A stretch of 64,000 nt of DNA from NCBI RefSeq assembly GCF_000381745.1, contig NZ_KB906972.1, positions 62,001-126,000 on the forward strand, read 5' to 3'. The notes under the pieces were generated by a model. It was not told the DNA's origin. It ran no database searches and was given only the letters and a program-made list of their open reading frames with translations. Shown one piece after another: positions 18,127 to 27,151 of the stretch; within the stretch, counting starts at the first letter, position 1, and the number at the start of each line of letters is the position of its first letter. Made by a program: the position numbers and the translations under genes. The stretch comes from Psychromonas ossibalaenae ATCC BAA-1528 (lineage in GTDB: Bacteria > Pseudomonadota > Gammaproteobacteria > Enterobacterales > Psychromonadaceae).

Positions 18127-19332
18127 ATGAAAAAAACCTCGAGTATACTATCCTTTTTGGGTGCTGTTTTATTGGCCAGTACCTATTTTATCGGGGAAAT
18201 GGCTGCCCGTGAAACGGACAAGCTTTTTTTAAAACAGCAGTCTCAGGAATTTTCCAGCAGGCTGATAAGTTATGAAAAAAACTTCTTCACTGCCGATGTC
18301 CTCAGTGAAGTGACTGTTACTTTAGAAGATGAAAAATCGGTTACATTTTCCATTCACAGCAGGATAAAACACTACCCGTACAAAGCGGTGATCGATAATG
18401 AAATCAGTCTGTCAGACAATGCGCTTGCCGCTAAAGTCGAAAAGTACTTCGGCAGTGAAAAATGGCTAAAATCACAGGAAGAGGTCAGCATTTTTGGTAA
18501 CCTCAGCGGCAGCTTGAACTTAACAGCTGGCAGTTATGAAAATGCTCAGGACAAAATAAGCAGCAGGCCTCTGCAGCTGGATTATCAGGTGGATCTTCAG
18601 GATTACTCTGGCTCAGCACAGATTAACTGGGCTGGTGCGGATGTTATCAGCAGCGGTACTGATTTTTCTATTGAGTCGGTGCAGTTGTTCTCTGATTTTT
18701 CATCGTTAAGCGGAAGTTATACATATTTTTCTCAAATAGGGAAAATCATTGTTAAGCAGAAAAATTATCAGTCGATATTACAGGGGCTGGAATTAAAAGG
18801 CAGCAGTCAGGCCGGGCAAAAAGCCGATACGGTTGATACCAGTAATGAATGGAAAATAGCCAGCTACACAGTCAATGACGGGCAGCAAAAAGTATTCACA
18901 GATAATCAGGTCAGACTTGAGATAAAAGGTTTATATTCTCCTGCATTAGACATTCTAGCGAACAGCAGTGAGAACAAACTGCTGGTAGAAAACGCTTTAA
19001 CCGACCTGCTGGCGGAAGGGGCTGAATTAAACCTTTCTAAATTAACTTCGCAGACTCCCTGGGGGGAAGTAGATGGATATATACAGCTGACACTGCAGCA
19101 GGGGGCTCCGTTGATGCAGGTGCTCAGCAATCCGTTTATGCTTTTTGATTATGTTAACGGCAAAGCAAAACTAGCATTACCTGAATCTCTGCTTGAAGAG
19201 GCTGCTGTTGCAGAGTCTTTACAGATGGGGCTGAGAACGGGATTTTTAAAACACGAAAATAATCAATTGAGTTTAGAAACCTATTTAGAGCGGGGTGAGT
19301 TCAGCGTCAACGGCAGGGTGATCCCGCTGTAA
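18127..19332 (+). CDS. DUF945 (YdgA-like) family protein
   Basis: A 401-residue protein with an N-terminal hydrophobic signal or anchor (residues 5-25) followed by a long extracytoplasmic region rich in beta-type sequence. The early segment FIGEMAARETDKLFL and the late ANSSENKLLVENALTDLLAEG / LTSQTPWGEVDG region fit the DUF945/YdgA family, whose molecular role is poorly known. The ATG follows GGGTAAAAA. It is monocistronic, with tandem palindromes 66 bp upstream and a terminator directly after. Confidence 0.8.
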   Translation: MKKTSSILSFLGAVLLASTYFIGEMAARETDKLFLKQQSQEFSSRLISYEKNFFTADVLSEVTVTLEDEKSVTFSIHSRIKHYPYKAVIDNEISLSDNALAAKVEKYFGSEKWLKSQEEVSIFGNLSGSLNLTAGSYENAQDKISSRPLQLDYQVDLQDYSGSAQINWAGADVISSGTDFSIESVQLFSDFSSLSGSYTYFSQIGKIIVKQKNYQSILQGLELKGSSQAGQKADTVDTSNEWKIASYTVNDGQQKVFTDNQVRLEIKGLYSPALDILANSSENKLLVENALTDLLAEGAELNLSKLTSQTPWGEVDGYIQLTLQQGAPLMQVLSNPFMLFDYVNGKAKLALPESLLEEAAVAESLQMGLRTGFLKHENNQLSLETYLERGEFSVNGRVIPL

Positions 19333-19336
19333 GATA

Positions 19337-19360
19337 AAAAAGGGCATGAAGCCCTTTTTT
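19337..19360. terminator. Bidirectional terminator between the DUF945 and MBL genes
   Basis: AAAAGGGC / GCCCTTTT with loop ATGAA. T runs follow on both strands, so it can end the plus-strand DUF945 transcript and the minus-strand MBL transcript. Confidence 0.9.
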
Positions 19361-19381
19361 GTTGTTTGTTTCACAAGCCGA

Positions 19382-20011
19382 TTAACGCAGGAAAGGGTTG
19401 CCGGCTTTTTCTCTGCCGATGGTTGTTGTCGGCCCGTGACCCGGGTAAACAACGGTTTCTGCCGGTAAAGTTAATAACTTCTCTTTAATTCCTCTAATCA
19501 GCAGGGCCTGGTTACCACGAGGGAAGTCAAAACGTCCGATACCGCCGTTAAACAGAATATCACCTACAATAACCTGACCGCTGGCCTGATCAAGCAGTGC
19601 TACATGTCCCGGTGTGTGTCCCGGAATATGTAAGACTTTCAATTTGATATTACCTACAGTCACTATCTCATTCTCTTCTAACCATTTTGTCGGTGTAAAG
19701 CTGGCTGTGGTTGGAAATCCAAAACGCTGGCTTTGTACTTCTAACTGTTCCAGCCAGAACAGATCTTCCTTTTCCGGACCGATAATAGGGATATTTAAAG
19801 CCTGAGCGACGGCTTCTGTGCCGCCTACATGGTCAAGATGGCCGTGGGTTAAGATAATTTTATCAACCTTAACACCCTGCTCTTTAACTATGCTTAATAT
19901 ACGCAGCTGATCGCCGCCGGGATCAACCAGCGCGGCTGTATTAGTTTCTTCACAGATGATTAAACTGCAGTTTTGTTCAAACGGGGTAACTGGGATAACG
20001 ATAATTTTCAT
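19382..20011 (-). CDS. Glyoxalase II-like metallo-beta-lactamase-fold hydrolase
   Basis: A 209-residue cytosolic MBL-fold protein like E. coli YcbL (GloC). The metal motif H-x-H-x-D-H is present as ILTHGHLDHVGG. Later ligands are in HIPGHTPGHVAL, GDILFNGGIGR and YPGHGPTTTIGREK. YcbL-type enzymes hydrolyse S-lactoylglutathione (type II glyoxalase), which is the likely activity. The ATG at 20011 is chosen over a GTG two codons upstream; AAGAAG precedes it. It lies 52 bp downstream of leuA on the same strand. Confidence 0.88.
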   Translation of the reverse strand: MKIIVIPVTPFEQNCSLIICEETNTAALVDPGGDQLRILSIVKEQGVKVDKIILTHGHLDHVGGTEAVAQALNIPIIGPEKEDLFWLEQLEVQSQRFGFPTTASFTPTKWLEENEIVTVGNIKLKVLHIPGHTPGHVALLDQASGQVIVGDILFNGGIGRFDFPRGNQALLIRGIKEKLLTLPAETVVYPGHGPTTTIGREKAGNPFLR

Positions 20012-20063
20012 AATCACTTCTTCTTGTTAAAGCAAAGACAGCTAACAGCTGCCTTGTTATTAA

Positions 20064-21623
20064 TTAAACTTGTTCTGTATGCAGACGCTGCTTTTTTTGA
20101 ACCTCAACCGCTTTGGCTAGATGAATATGATTCATAACGTGCACCATCGCTTTTGCTGAAGATTCAATAATATCCGTCGACAGCCCCAAACCGTGGAATT
20201 TCTGATCTTTATAGGTAGCAACAATATCTACTTGCCCTAGTGCATCTTTACCTTCACCTTTAGCGCTGATCTGGTAGTCATCCATGCTGATATCTAAGCC
20301 GGAAATACGCATTAAACACTGGTAAGCCGCATCAATCGGGCCGTTACCTGTAGCCGCTTCCACAACTTTCTTTTCATCACCGATACTCATGGTGATAGTT
20401 GCGGTGGCGACCAGACCGGATCCGGACTGCACATTAATATTTTCTAGTTTGTAGTATTCCGGCTCACTGTTGATCTGATTAAAAAACATTAATGCTTCCA
20501 AGTCGTAATCAAAAACCTGGCCTTTTTTATCCGCTAATTCTAAGAAGCTCGCGTACAGTGCTTCAAGATCGTAATCACTGTCACGGTAGCCTAATTCCTG
20601 CATACGGTGCTGAATAACGTGACGCCCGGAACGAGAGGTAAGGTTAAGCTTATTCGTTGAAATACCGACACTTTCCGGCGTGATGATTTCATAGGTATTC
20701 TGTGATTTCAAAACACCATCCTGATGAATACCCGATGAGTGAGAAAATGCATTAGCGCCAACAATTGCTTTGTTAGCCTGAATCGGCATATTACAAAGCT
20801 GACTGACTAACTGGCTGGTACGTGATATTTCAACCGGATTAATACTGGTTGAGAAGCCCATTTTGTTTTTACGCGTGTGTAAAATCATGGCGACTTCTTC
20901 AAGTGAACAGTTGCCGGCGCGCTCACCAATCCCGTTCATGGTACATTCGATTTGGCGTGCACCGTTTTCAACTGCGGTAATGGAGTTAGCGACGGACATG
21001 CCTAAATCATCGTGGCAGTGCACTGAGATAACCGCTTTATCGATATTAGGTACACGATTAAATAAAGTTTTAATAATGCCGCCGAACTCGCTTGGAATAG
21101 TATAACCAACGGTATCGGGGATATTGATGGTGGATGCACCTGCTTTGATTGCCTCTTCAACCATACGGCATAAATTATCAATCGGCGTACGGCCGGCGTC
21201 TTCACAGGAAAATTCCACATCATCAGTAAAATTACGCGCATATTTAACTGCGTTAACACCCATCTGTAAAACATCTTCAAAGCCGCGCTTTAATTTGTTT
21301 TCAACGTGAATGGTTGAAGTTGAAATAAAGGTGTGGATACGAAATGCCTCGGCGACCTTTAAAGCCTGCGCCGCTGCATCAATATCTTTAGGCAAAGCAC
21401 GGGACAAAGCACAGACTCGACTGTTTTTAATTTCTTGAGCAATTGTCTGTACGGACTCGAAGTCCCCCGGAGAAGAAATCGGGAAACCAACTTCCATTAC
21501 ATCTACGCCTAAACGCTCGAGAGCAAATGCGATCTGTAGTTTTTCTTTTACTGTAAGGCTTGCACTTAATGCCTGTTCGCCGTCGCGTAAGGTCGTATCG
21601 AAAATAATAACTTGATCGGACAT
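20064..21623 (-). CDS. leuA: 2-isopropylmalate synthase
   Basis: LeuA condenses acetyl-CoA with 2-ketoisovalerate, the first committed step of leucine synthesis. The 519-residue protein has the DRE-TIM start [28 protein letters not shown], the metal motif [10 protein letters not shown], and [16 protein letters not shown]. The C-terminal leucine-binding regulatory domain ends with [20 protein letters not shown] precedes the ATG. leuBCD do not follow: the next gene is an MBL hydrolase, so the leucine operon is split. Expression is controlled by the leuL attenuator upstream. Confidence 0.98.
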   Translation of the reverse strand: MSDQVIIFDTTLRDGEQALSASLTVKEKLQIAFALERLGVDVMEVGFPISSPGDFESVQTIAQEIKNSRVCALSRALPKDIDAAAQALKVAEAFRIHTFISTSTIHVENKLKRGFEDVLQMGVNAVKYARNFTDDVEFSCEDAGRTPIDNLCRMVEEAIKAGASTINIPDTVGYTIPSEFGGIIKTLFNRVPNIDKAVISVHCHDDLGMSVANSITAVENGARQIECTMNGIGERAGNCSLEEVAMILHTRKNKMGFSTSINPVEISRTSQLVSQLCNMPIQANKAIVGANAFSHSSGIHQDGVLKSQNTYEIITPESVGISTNKLNLTSRSGRHVIQHRMQELGYRDSDYDLEALYASFLELADKKGQVFDYDLEALMFFNQINSEPEYYKLENINVQSGSGLVATATITMSIGDEKKVVEAATGNGPIDAAYQCLMRISGLDISMDDYQISAKGEGKDALGQVDIVATYKDQKFHGLGLSTDIIESSAKAMVHVMNHIHLAKAVEVQKKQRLHTEQV

Positions 21624-21663
21624 ATGGAATCCCTTTTATTGTATTTGGTTTATACGCGGGTAT

Positions 21664-21690
21664 AAAAAAACCCGCGCATGGCACGGGTTT
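21664..21690 (-). terminator. leu operon attenuator terminator
   Basis: On the minus strand AACCCGTGC / GCGCGGGTT with loop CAT, followed by TTTTTTT. The 5' arm ACCCGT can instead pair with ACGGGT inside leuL codons 18-20, giving an antiterminator. A further ACCCGCG lies just downstream (21655-21661) and is exactly complementary to the 3' arm, so three mutually exclusive pairings exist. Confidence 0.9.
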
Positions 21691-21708
21691 CTGGAGTTTT
21701 AACTGATC

Positions 21709-21783
21709 TTATTCAGACACTCGTGACCCGTACGCATTAAGCGTAAGCAGTAAGGTCAGCAGGAGTGTAGAAATAGTTTTCAT
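21709..21783 (-). CDS. leuL: leu operon leader peptide
   Basis: A 24-codon reading frame starting MKTISTLLLTLLLTL, with seven leucines in nine residues (positions 7-15). It lies between a good promoter and a terminator hairpin ahead of leuA. This is the classic arrangement for leucine attenuation: ribosome stalling at Leu codons leaves codons 18-20 (TAC GGG TCA) free to pair with the terminator's 5' arm. An internal hairpin TACGC-TTAAT-GCGTA covers the end of the Leu-codon region. GAGATT precedes the ATG. Confidence 0.92.
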   Translation of the reverse strand: MKTISTLLLTLLLTLNAYGSRVSE

Positions 21784-21816
21784 CAGTTAATCTCAAAGAT
21801 TTAGTATGTATATAAA

Positions 21817-21845
21817 TAAATACCGCGTTTTGATATTTGCGTCAA
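21817..21845 (-). promoter_or_regulatory. Promoter of leuL-leuA
   Basis: On the minus strand TTGACG (21845-21840), a 17-bp spacer, then TATTTA (21822-21817), 34 bp before the leuL ATG. Close to the sigma-70 consensus. Confidence 0.75.
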
Positions 21846-21945
21846 GTTGTTCTTATTAATAAAGGCGGCTTAGAGCAAACAGTTTGCCTTGTGAGAAGAA
21901 AATCGTAATATCAATAAACAATGCGAATCATAAAAAGAGAGTTAT

Positions 21946-22392
21946 ATGGCTGATTATAAAAAACCAAGCTCACAAGAGCTGCGTGCAGCACTTACTGAGC
22001 TGCAGTTTAGCGTCACTCAGGAAGAGGGGACCGAGCCTCCCTTTGATAATGAATACTGGGATAATAAACAAGCTGGAATATACGTCGATATAGTCTCCGG
22101 TGAGGCACTGTTCAGCTCATTAGATAAATTCGACTCCCACTGCGGCTGGCCAAGTTTTACTCAGCCGCTGCAGAATACACAATTAACTGAAAAAACAGAT
22201 AATAAGTTATTTGCTGCCCGCACCGAAGTACGCAGTCAACTTGCTGATTCACATTTAGGTCATCTGTTTAGCGATGGTCCTGCGCCAGAAGGACTGCGCT
22301 ACTGTATTAACTCTGCTTCAGTGCGTTTTATTGCCGTTGAAAATATGGCTGAACAAGGTTATCAAGAGCTGCTGCAGATATTCGGTGAATAA
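21946..22392 (+). CDS. msrB: Peptide methionine-(R)-S-oxide reductase MsrB
   Basis: MsrB reduces R-methionine sulfoxide in proteins. The 148-residue protein has [21 protein letters not shown] (two adjoining motifs), [33 protein letters not shown] and the catalytic cysteine in [13 protein letters not shown]. The two CxxC zinc pairs of zinc-type MsrB proteins are absent; the only other cysteine is in SHCGWPSF. It is thus a non-zinc form. It is divergent from leuL, and its last 31 bases overlap the GNAT gene tail to tail. Confidence 0.95.
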   Translation: MADYKKPSSQELRAALTELQFSVTQEEGTEPPFDNEYWDNKQAGIYVDIVSGEALFSSLDKFDSHCGWPSFTQPLQNTQLTEKTDNKLFAARTEVRSQLADSHLGHLFSDGPAPEGLRYCINSASVRFIAVENMAEQGYQELLQIFGE

Positions 22393-22802
22393 ATCATTAA
22401 CAGTAGATCTCTGTTATTACTGTACGATGAATATCTGCTGCTGATAACTTCAGGAACCGTGTGTTGTTCAGCAGGCACAAAACCTAGTTGAGAATAGAAG
22501 GACTTCAGGTGAGCATAGGGAAAACAGTAAATTACTCGTTTATGTGAAAGCAGTATTTTTGTGATCAACTGTGAGGCATAACCTTTGCCTCTGTGCTCTG
22601 GGTCGCAGGCGACTCCTGTTAGAAGCTGATGCTCACCGAGAGTTTTTAACTTAGCTGAGCAGATTATCTGTTTATCTTTAAGAGCGAATACCGCTTCATT
22701 TTTACCGGCCAGCCCTTTTTTGTAAACTCGTTTGTAAAACTGGTTTACTAATGGGTATTTAATTTTTTCAAGTTCAATAAACTGTAATTGAGTTTCCTGC
22801 AA
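22362..22802 (-). CDS. GNAT family N-acetyltransferase
   Basis: A 146-residue single-domain acetyltransferase. The acetyl-CoA motif A is [23 protein letters not shown] (two adjoining parts), with RGKGYA as the pyrophosphate-binding loop. Motif B is [15 protein letters not shown]. Substrate unknown; the short length and YSQLGF motif fit stand-alone small-molecule or peptide acetyltransferases. It overlaps msrB by 31 bp at the 3' ends and is divergent from murB. Confidence 0.82.
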   Translation of the reverse strand: MQETQLQFIELEKIKYPLVNQFYKRVYKKGLAGKNEAVFALKDKQIICSAKLKTLGEHQLLTGVACDPEHRGKGYASQLITKILLSHKRVIYCFPYAHLKSFYSQLGFVPAEQHTVPEVISSRYSSYSNNRDLLLMIYSPNICSSS

Positions 22803-22875
22803 AACCTTACCTTTATTAATTTTTGTTTCACCTTACTGATCAGGTAAACTATTTATTCAATTTATACAGGGCACC

Positions 22876-23943
22876 ATGATGATCGAAACCAATAGTTCGC
22901 TCAAGGCTTTTAATACTTTTTCCATTGAAGCTAAAACTCAGACTTTATTTCATTTTACTCATATTAAGCAGGCGGCTGAATTAACTGCACTGGTAAAAGA
23001 GATGTCGGCAGCCGGCAAACCGGTACTTATTTTAGGCGGCGGCAGTAATATTTTATTCTGCGAAGATTTCTGCGGTCTGGTGATAAAAGTTGAATTATCT
23101 GGTGTTGAAATTGAAGAGACTGACAGTGAGTATATTGTGCAGGCCGCCGCCGGTGAAGACTGGCACCAGTTAGTTACAAACTGTATCGAAAAAGGCATCG
23201 ACGGTCTGGAGAATTTAGCCCTGATACCCGGTGTAGTCGGTGCGGCTCCCGTGCAGAATATTGGCGCTTACGGTACGGAGTTTAAAGATTACTGTGAATC
23301 GGTTGAGTATCTTGATTTAAACAGCGGTGGTTTTTTTGAGTTAAATGCGAAGCAGTGTTTATTTGCTTACCGTGACAGTATCTTTAAAACAGCAGCACTG
23401 CAGTCAGCATTAATTACCAAAGTAACAATGAAGCTGAGTAAACAATGGCAGGCGCATAGTCGTTATGGTTTGTTAAAAGAGTTAGATTCATCCGCTAAGA
23501 TTACGGCTAAGCAGGTTTATCAGTCAGTCTGCAAAATCCGCAGTGAGAAGCTGCCTGACCCAGCTGTATTAGGAAATGCAGGAAGTTTTTTTAAAAATCC
23601 TGTGGTTTCTGCTGAACAGGCTGCTGAATTATCAGCTGTCTACCCGCAGATGCCCAGTTATCCGCAGGCTGACAAGTCTGTAAAACTAGCCGCCGGCTGG
23701 TTAATTGACCAGGCTGGTCTTAAAGGCACAAAACTTGGCGGTGCTGCTGTGCATCAGGATCAGGCATTAGTCCTTATCAATGAAAACCATGCCAGTGCAT
23801 TAGATATTGTGCAGTTAGCTGAGTTAGTGAGAACAACAGTGAAAGAAAAGTTTAGCGTTGCTCTGGAGCATGAGGTGCGCTTTATGGGCGGCCAAGGGGA
23901 AACAAATCTGAGCGAGGTGATTAAAAATGTCAGAGCTAAATGA
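22876..23943 (+). CDS. murB: UDP-N-acetylenolpyruvoylglucosamine reductase
   Basis: MurB reduces UDP-GlcNAc-enolpyruvate to UDP-MurNAc using NADPH and FAD in peptidoglycan synthesis. The 355-residue type I protein has the FAD loop LILGGGSNILF, GLENLALIPGVVGAAPVQNIGAYG (adjoining motifs), YRDSIFK, and the catalytic serine region PAVLGNAGSFFKNPVV. The C-terminus has LEHEVRFMG. Two adjacent ATGs leave a one-codon start ambiguity. It overlaps birA by 17 bp, the usual murB-birA pair. Confidence 0.97.
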   Translation: MMIETNSSLKAFNTFSIEAKTQTLFHFTHIKQAAELTALVKEMSAAGKPVLILGGGSNILFCEDFCGLVIKVELSGVEIEETDSEYIVQAAAGEDWHQLVTNCIEKGIDGLENLALIPGVVGAAPVQNIGAYGTEFKDYCESVEYLDLNSGGFFELNAKQCLFAYRDSIFKTAALQSALITKVTMKLSKQWQAHSRYGLLKELDSSAKITAKQVYQSVCKIRSEKLPDPAVLGNAGSFFKNPVVSAEQAAELSAVYPQMPSYPQADKSVKLAAGWLIDQAGLKGTKLGGAAVHQDQALVLINENHASALDIVQLAELVRTTVKEKFSVALEHEVRFMGGQGETNLSEVIKNVRAK

Positions 23944-24895
23944 ACAGGGCAATAAGTTGTTACGATTACTTGCGGATGGTGAGTTTCATTCCGGTGAAAA
24001 AATCGGGGCTTTATTAGGTGTGTCGCGCACTTCTGTAAATAACTATATCAAAGCGCTGCAGGAGATCGGGTTAGATATCTATAAAGTGCCGGGACGTGGT
24101 TATCAGAGTGCGGCTGCGCTTGAACTGCTCGATGAGCAAAAAATAGCGCTGCTTGCAGCTAATAATTTTGTTCATGTTGAACAGATCGTCGATTCAACAA
24201 ATCAGTGGTTATTAGATCGTATTCCCGATTTAAATAACGGGCAGAGTTGTATTGCTGAATATCAGTTAGCTGGAAGAGGGCGCCGTGGACGAAGCTGGGT
24301 ATCACCGTTTGCTTCACATCTTTACTTCTCTCTTTACTGGCGCTTTGACTCCGGCATCGACAAAATATCCGGGCTGAGCTTATTAGTGGGCATTGCCGCT
24401 GTAAACGCATTACAAAAAACCGGCATTGAAGGTGTTTCACTAAAATGGCCCAATGATATTTATTATCAGGGTAAAAAACTTGCTGGCATTCTGATAGAAC
24501 TAAATGCCCAGGCAACCGAAGCTTGTCATGCGGTTATCGGTATCGGTATTAATGTGAGAATGCCGCCGGAACAGGCGAAGCTTATCGATCAGCCCTGGAC
24601 TGATTTAACGGCTTTAAGCAGTGAAACGATTGACCGTAATGTATTAACTGCTGCTTTAATTAAAGAATTGAATATATTATTAGGCGAATATGAACAGACT
24701 GGGTTAGGCCCGCATTTACAGCGCTGGTTTGAGCTGGATTGTTTTTTGAATAAACAGGTTAACTTGTTAATTGCTGATCAGGTCAAAACAGGTATCTGCC
24801 GTGGAATTAATGAAGCGGGTGCTTTATTACTAGAGAGTGACGGGCTGGTCGAAGCCTATATCGGCGGTGAAATTTCTCTACGCCTGGTTAAATAA
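23927..24895 (+). CDS. birA: Biotin-protein ligase and biotin operon repressor BirA
   Basis: BirA biotinylates the acetyl-CoA carboxylase carrier protein and represses biotin synthesis. The N-terminal winged helix is present (SGEKIGALLGVSRTSVNNY), so this is the repressor-type enzyme. Catalytic marks are VDSTNQWLLDR, the biotinyl-AMP loop GRGRRGRSWVSPF, and KWPNDIYYQGKKLAGILIE with the catalytic lysine. A small C-terminal SH3-like domain ends the 322 residues. It is translationally coupled to murB by overlap. Confidence 0.97.
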   Translation: MSELNEQGNKLLRLLADGEFHSGEKIGALLGVSRTSVNNYIKALQEIGLDIYKVPGRGYQSAAALELLDEQKIALLAANNFVHVEQIVDSTNQWLLDRIPDLNNGQSCIAEYQLAGRGRRGRSWVSPFASHLYFSLYWRFDSGIDKISGLSLLVGIAAVNALQKTGIEGVSLKWPNDIYYQGKKLAGILIELNAQATEACHAVIGIGINVRMPPEQAKLIDQPWTDLTALSSETIDRNVLTAALIKELNILLGEYEQTGLGPHLQRWFELDCFLNKQVNLLIADQVKTGICRGINEAGALLLESDGLVEAYIGGEISLRLVK

Positions 24896-25084
24896 CGCTT
24901 TAATCTGTAGTAATTATATAAATTCGCGTTAAATGGTAATGTAGAAATGCTCTTTTATCGAGAAATGTAATCAGAGAGTTTTGCGTAACTGCAATGATTG
25001 TGTCCAATTAATAAACGAAATAAAGCTTAGTTGTTTTGTTTTTAAGCAAACAGTTAAAAAATGTAGATTAATTGCTAGAAAGGC

Positions 25085-25113
25085 TTGCAAGGTTTCATTA
25101 AGTTCTCTATTAT
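25085..25113 (+). promoter_or_regulatory. Promoter of the Thr-Tyr-Gly tRNA operon
   Basis: TTGCAA (25085-25090), 17-bp spacer, TATTAT (25108-25113), ending 18 bp before the first tRNA. The region after the -10 (TCGCACC) is fairly GC-rich, as expected of promoters sensitive to ppGpp (inference). Confidence 0.75.
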
Positions 25114-25131
25114 TCGCACCACTTAGACGGC

Positions 25132-25207
<76 letters not shown>

Positions 25208-25217
25208 TTTAAGTCCT

Positions 25218-25301
<84 letters not shown>

Positions 25302-25406
25302 TATTTTTGTTGCAGTGTCACACTGTGATAGTCAAAGTGTTAAGCTTTGGCAAAGCAGTTTGCAATGTCCTGGTACATTGTTTTCTGCTATTTAAACAAG
25401 AGTTAT

Positions 25407-25481
25407 GCGGGCATCGTATAATGGCTATTACTCCAGCCTTCCAAGCTGATAATGCGGGTTCGATTCCCGCTGCCCGCTCCA
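25407..25481 (+). tRNA. tRNA-Gly (anticodon TCC)
   Basis: 75 nt including CCA. The acceptor is GCGGGCA/TGCCCGC, the anticodon loop CTTCCAA reads TCC, and the T-arm is GCGGGTTCGATTCCCGC. The 105-bp spacer before it holds two hairpins (CAGTGT/ACACTG and CAATGT/ACATTG), possible processing sites. Confidence 0.97.
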
Positions 25482-25489
25482 ATTAGAGA

Positions 25490-25515
25490 AACCGTTACTT
25501 AGTAACGGTTTTTTT
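25490..25515 (+). terminator. Intrinsic terminator of the tRNA operon
   Basis: AACCGTTA / TAACGGTT with loop CTTAG, followed by seven T, nine bases after the tRNA-Gly CCA. Confidence 0.92.
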
Positions 25516-25721
25516 ATGCCTGTAATTTACTTCTTCCATTTTTTTGTCCTGCGTTAACACCAGCACTAACACTATTGATATGTGGATTATCTGCCTGCCG
25601 TTAATTTTCCGTATCACTTTATCTCATCAGTAATAGAATTTTTCAGCAGGCTTCGAGTTAAATAAAGTGCAAAGCGTGGGCTGTTCATTGTACTTTTTAT
25701 GAAAAATTCGTTTTTATCACG

Positions 25722-25749
25722 TTACAAAGCGCTTAAAAATCCTTATACT
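25722..25749 (+). promoter_or_regulatory. Likely promoter of secE-nusG
   Basis: TTACAA (25722-25727), 16-bp spacer, TATACT (25744-25749). About 150 bp upstream of the secE ATG. Confidence 0.55.
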
Positions 25750-25899
25750 GACGTGCTTTATTTTTAGGTGTTGTTGTTGAAAAGACAATTCCACCTTCAA
25801 TTTTTACTTTCTCCTTAATACGAGCGAGATCGTTTTACTATCCACAACAAAAAAGTGTGGCCGGTACTATCTAATATTCAACAGTGGATACAATGAGTT

Positions 25900-26280
25900 A
25901 TGAGCACAACAAATACTGAAAACACCAAGAGCTCACTAGACGGGCTTAAATGGGGTGTAACAATTTTATTACTAGCAGCCATTATTGTTGGTAATTACAT
26001 CTATGGTGAAAGTGTACATGTAGTAGCACGTGTAATGGTGCTTCTAGTTATGGCCGCACTTGCTGTTTTCTCGGCCGCAATGACTGAAAAAGGTAAAACT
26101 TTCGTTGGTTTTGCTAAAGATTCTCGTTTAGAAGTACGTAAAGTAGTTTGGCCGACACGTCAGGAAACAGTTCAGACGACATTAATTATCCTAGCTGTAT
26201 CAACTATTGTTGGTCTGGTTCTTTGGGGTCTTGATGGTATTTTTGTTCGTGTTGTTGCATTTATTACAACGGCAATTTAA
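25900..26280 (+). CDS. secE: Preprotein translocase subunit SecE
   Basis: An essential subunit of the SecYEG channel. The 126-residue protein has three transmembrane segments, as in E. coli (not the short one-helix form): about residues 16-33, 38-57 and 92-115. The conserved cytoplasmic amphipathic segment and hinge, FAKDSRLEVRKVVWPTRQET, precede the last helix. It is followed 9 bp later by nusG, the universal pair. Confidence 0.97.
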   Translation: MSTTNTENTKSSLDGLKWGVTILLLAAIIVGNYIYGESVHVVARVMVLLVMAALAVFSAAMTEKGKTFVGFAKDSRLEVRKVVWPTRQETVQTTLIILAVSTIVGLVLWGLDGIFVRVVAFITTAI

Positions 26281-26289
26281 GGGTTTAAT

Positions 26290-26838
26290 ATGTCAGAAGA
26301 AGTACAAAAAAAGAGATGGTATGTTGTTCAGGCCTTCTCAGGTTATGAAGGTCGTGTTCAAAAAACATTGACCGAACATATTAGATTAAATGAAATGGAA
26401 GAGCATTTCGGCCAGATTTTAGTCCCGACTGAAGAAGTTGTAGAGATGCGTGCCGGGCAGAAACGTAAAAGTGAACGTAAATTCTTTCCAGGTTACGTGT
26501 TAGTTGAAATGGCAATGAATGACGACAGCTGGCATTTAGTGAAAAGCATTGACCGTGTAATGGGCTTTATCGGCGGAACTGCCGAGCGTCCTGCACCTAT
26601 TTCACAAAAAGAAGTGGATAACATTCTAAACCGTCTGCAGGAATCTCACGATTCTCCTCGTCCAAGAACACTGTTCGAAGCGGGTGAAGTGGTACGTGTT
26701 AGTGACGGTCCGTTTGCCGACTTCAGCGGTACAGTTGAAGAAGTTGACTACGATAAAAGCCGCCTGAAAGTATCGGTTTCTATCTTCGGTCGTGCAACGC
26801 CTGTTGATTTAGAGTTCTCTCAAGTGGAGAAAGGGTAA
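26290..26838 (+). CDS. nusG: Transcription elongation/antitermination factor NusG
   Basis: NusG binds RNA polymerase, suppresses pausing and links to Rho and ribosomes. The 182-residue protein has the N-terminal NGN domain ([33 protein letters not shown]) and the C-terminal KOW domain ([19 protein letters not shown]). Length and sequence are standard. GGGTTT precedes the ATG. A strong terminator follows, separating it from rplK. Confidence 0.98.
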   Translation: MSEEVQKKRWYVVQAFSGYEGRVQKTLTEHIRLNEMEEHFGQILVPTEEVVEMRAGQKRKSERKFFPGYVLVEMAMNDDSWHLVKSIDRVMGFIGGTAERPAPISQKEVDNILNRLQESHDSPRPRTLFEAGEVVRVSDGPFADFSGTVEEVDYDKSRLKVSVSIFGRATPVDLEFSQVEKG

Positions 26839-26956
26839 TTTTTTTACCGCTTTAAGCGTGTAAACGATTTACTAACAACCTGATTTATAGTCGCAATCAT
26901 TATTAATGAGCTGTGAAATATGAAAAGGTTAAAAAAACAGCAAAAGATCTTGTGAA

Positions 26957-26992
26957 GGGCGGTGAATTATAGTTATAATTTGCCGCCCTTTT
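26957..26992 (+). terminator. Strong intrinsic terminator after nusG
   Basis: GGGCGGTGAATTATA pairs with TATAATTTGCCGCCC over 15 positions (two G-U pairs), with a very small loop, followed by four T. Confidence 0.92.
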
Positions 26993-27045
26993 ATTTACAG
27001 AATTAATTCATTAAATCTGTAGTTAGGTTTAATAGGGTTATTAAT

Positions 27046-27061
27046 TGTGATCTTGTTCACG
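27046..27061. promoter_or_regulatory. CRP-like site upstream of rplK
   Basis: TGTGATCTTGTTCACG matches TGTGA-N6-TCACA at nine of ten positions. It lies 90 bp upstream of the rplK ATG. Whether CRP binds here is untested. Confidence 0.45.
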
Positions 27062-27151
27062 GGATACCGTGTAAATGAGAGACAAATATTTTAATCGGGA
27101 AGCTAAATTCATTTTGAATTAGCGCTACACCCAAACATAGGTAGTAATATC

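Larger units (their letters stand above)
25482..25899 (+). other. Intergenic region between the tRNA operon and secE
   Basis: 418 bp without a gene. It holds the tRNA terminator (25490-25515) and a secE promoter (25722-25749), then a leader of about 140 nt. In E. coli thrT and tufB occupy this place; no trace of either is recognisable here. Confidence 0.7.
26839..27151 (+). other. Intergenic region nusG-rplK
   Basis: 313 bp with the nusG terminator (26957-26992), a CRP-like palindrome (27046-27061) and the rplK leader. A hairpin GCTAAATTC/GAATTAGC lies at about 27101-27123, shortly before the rplK start. L1 autoregulates this operon in E. coli by binding the leader; I cannot identify the site with confidence. 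Confidence 0.6.
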
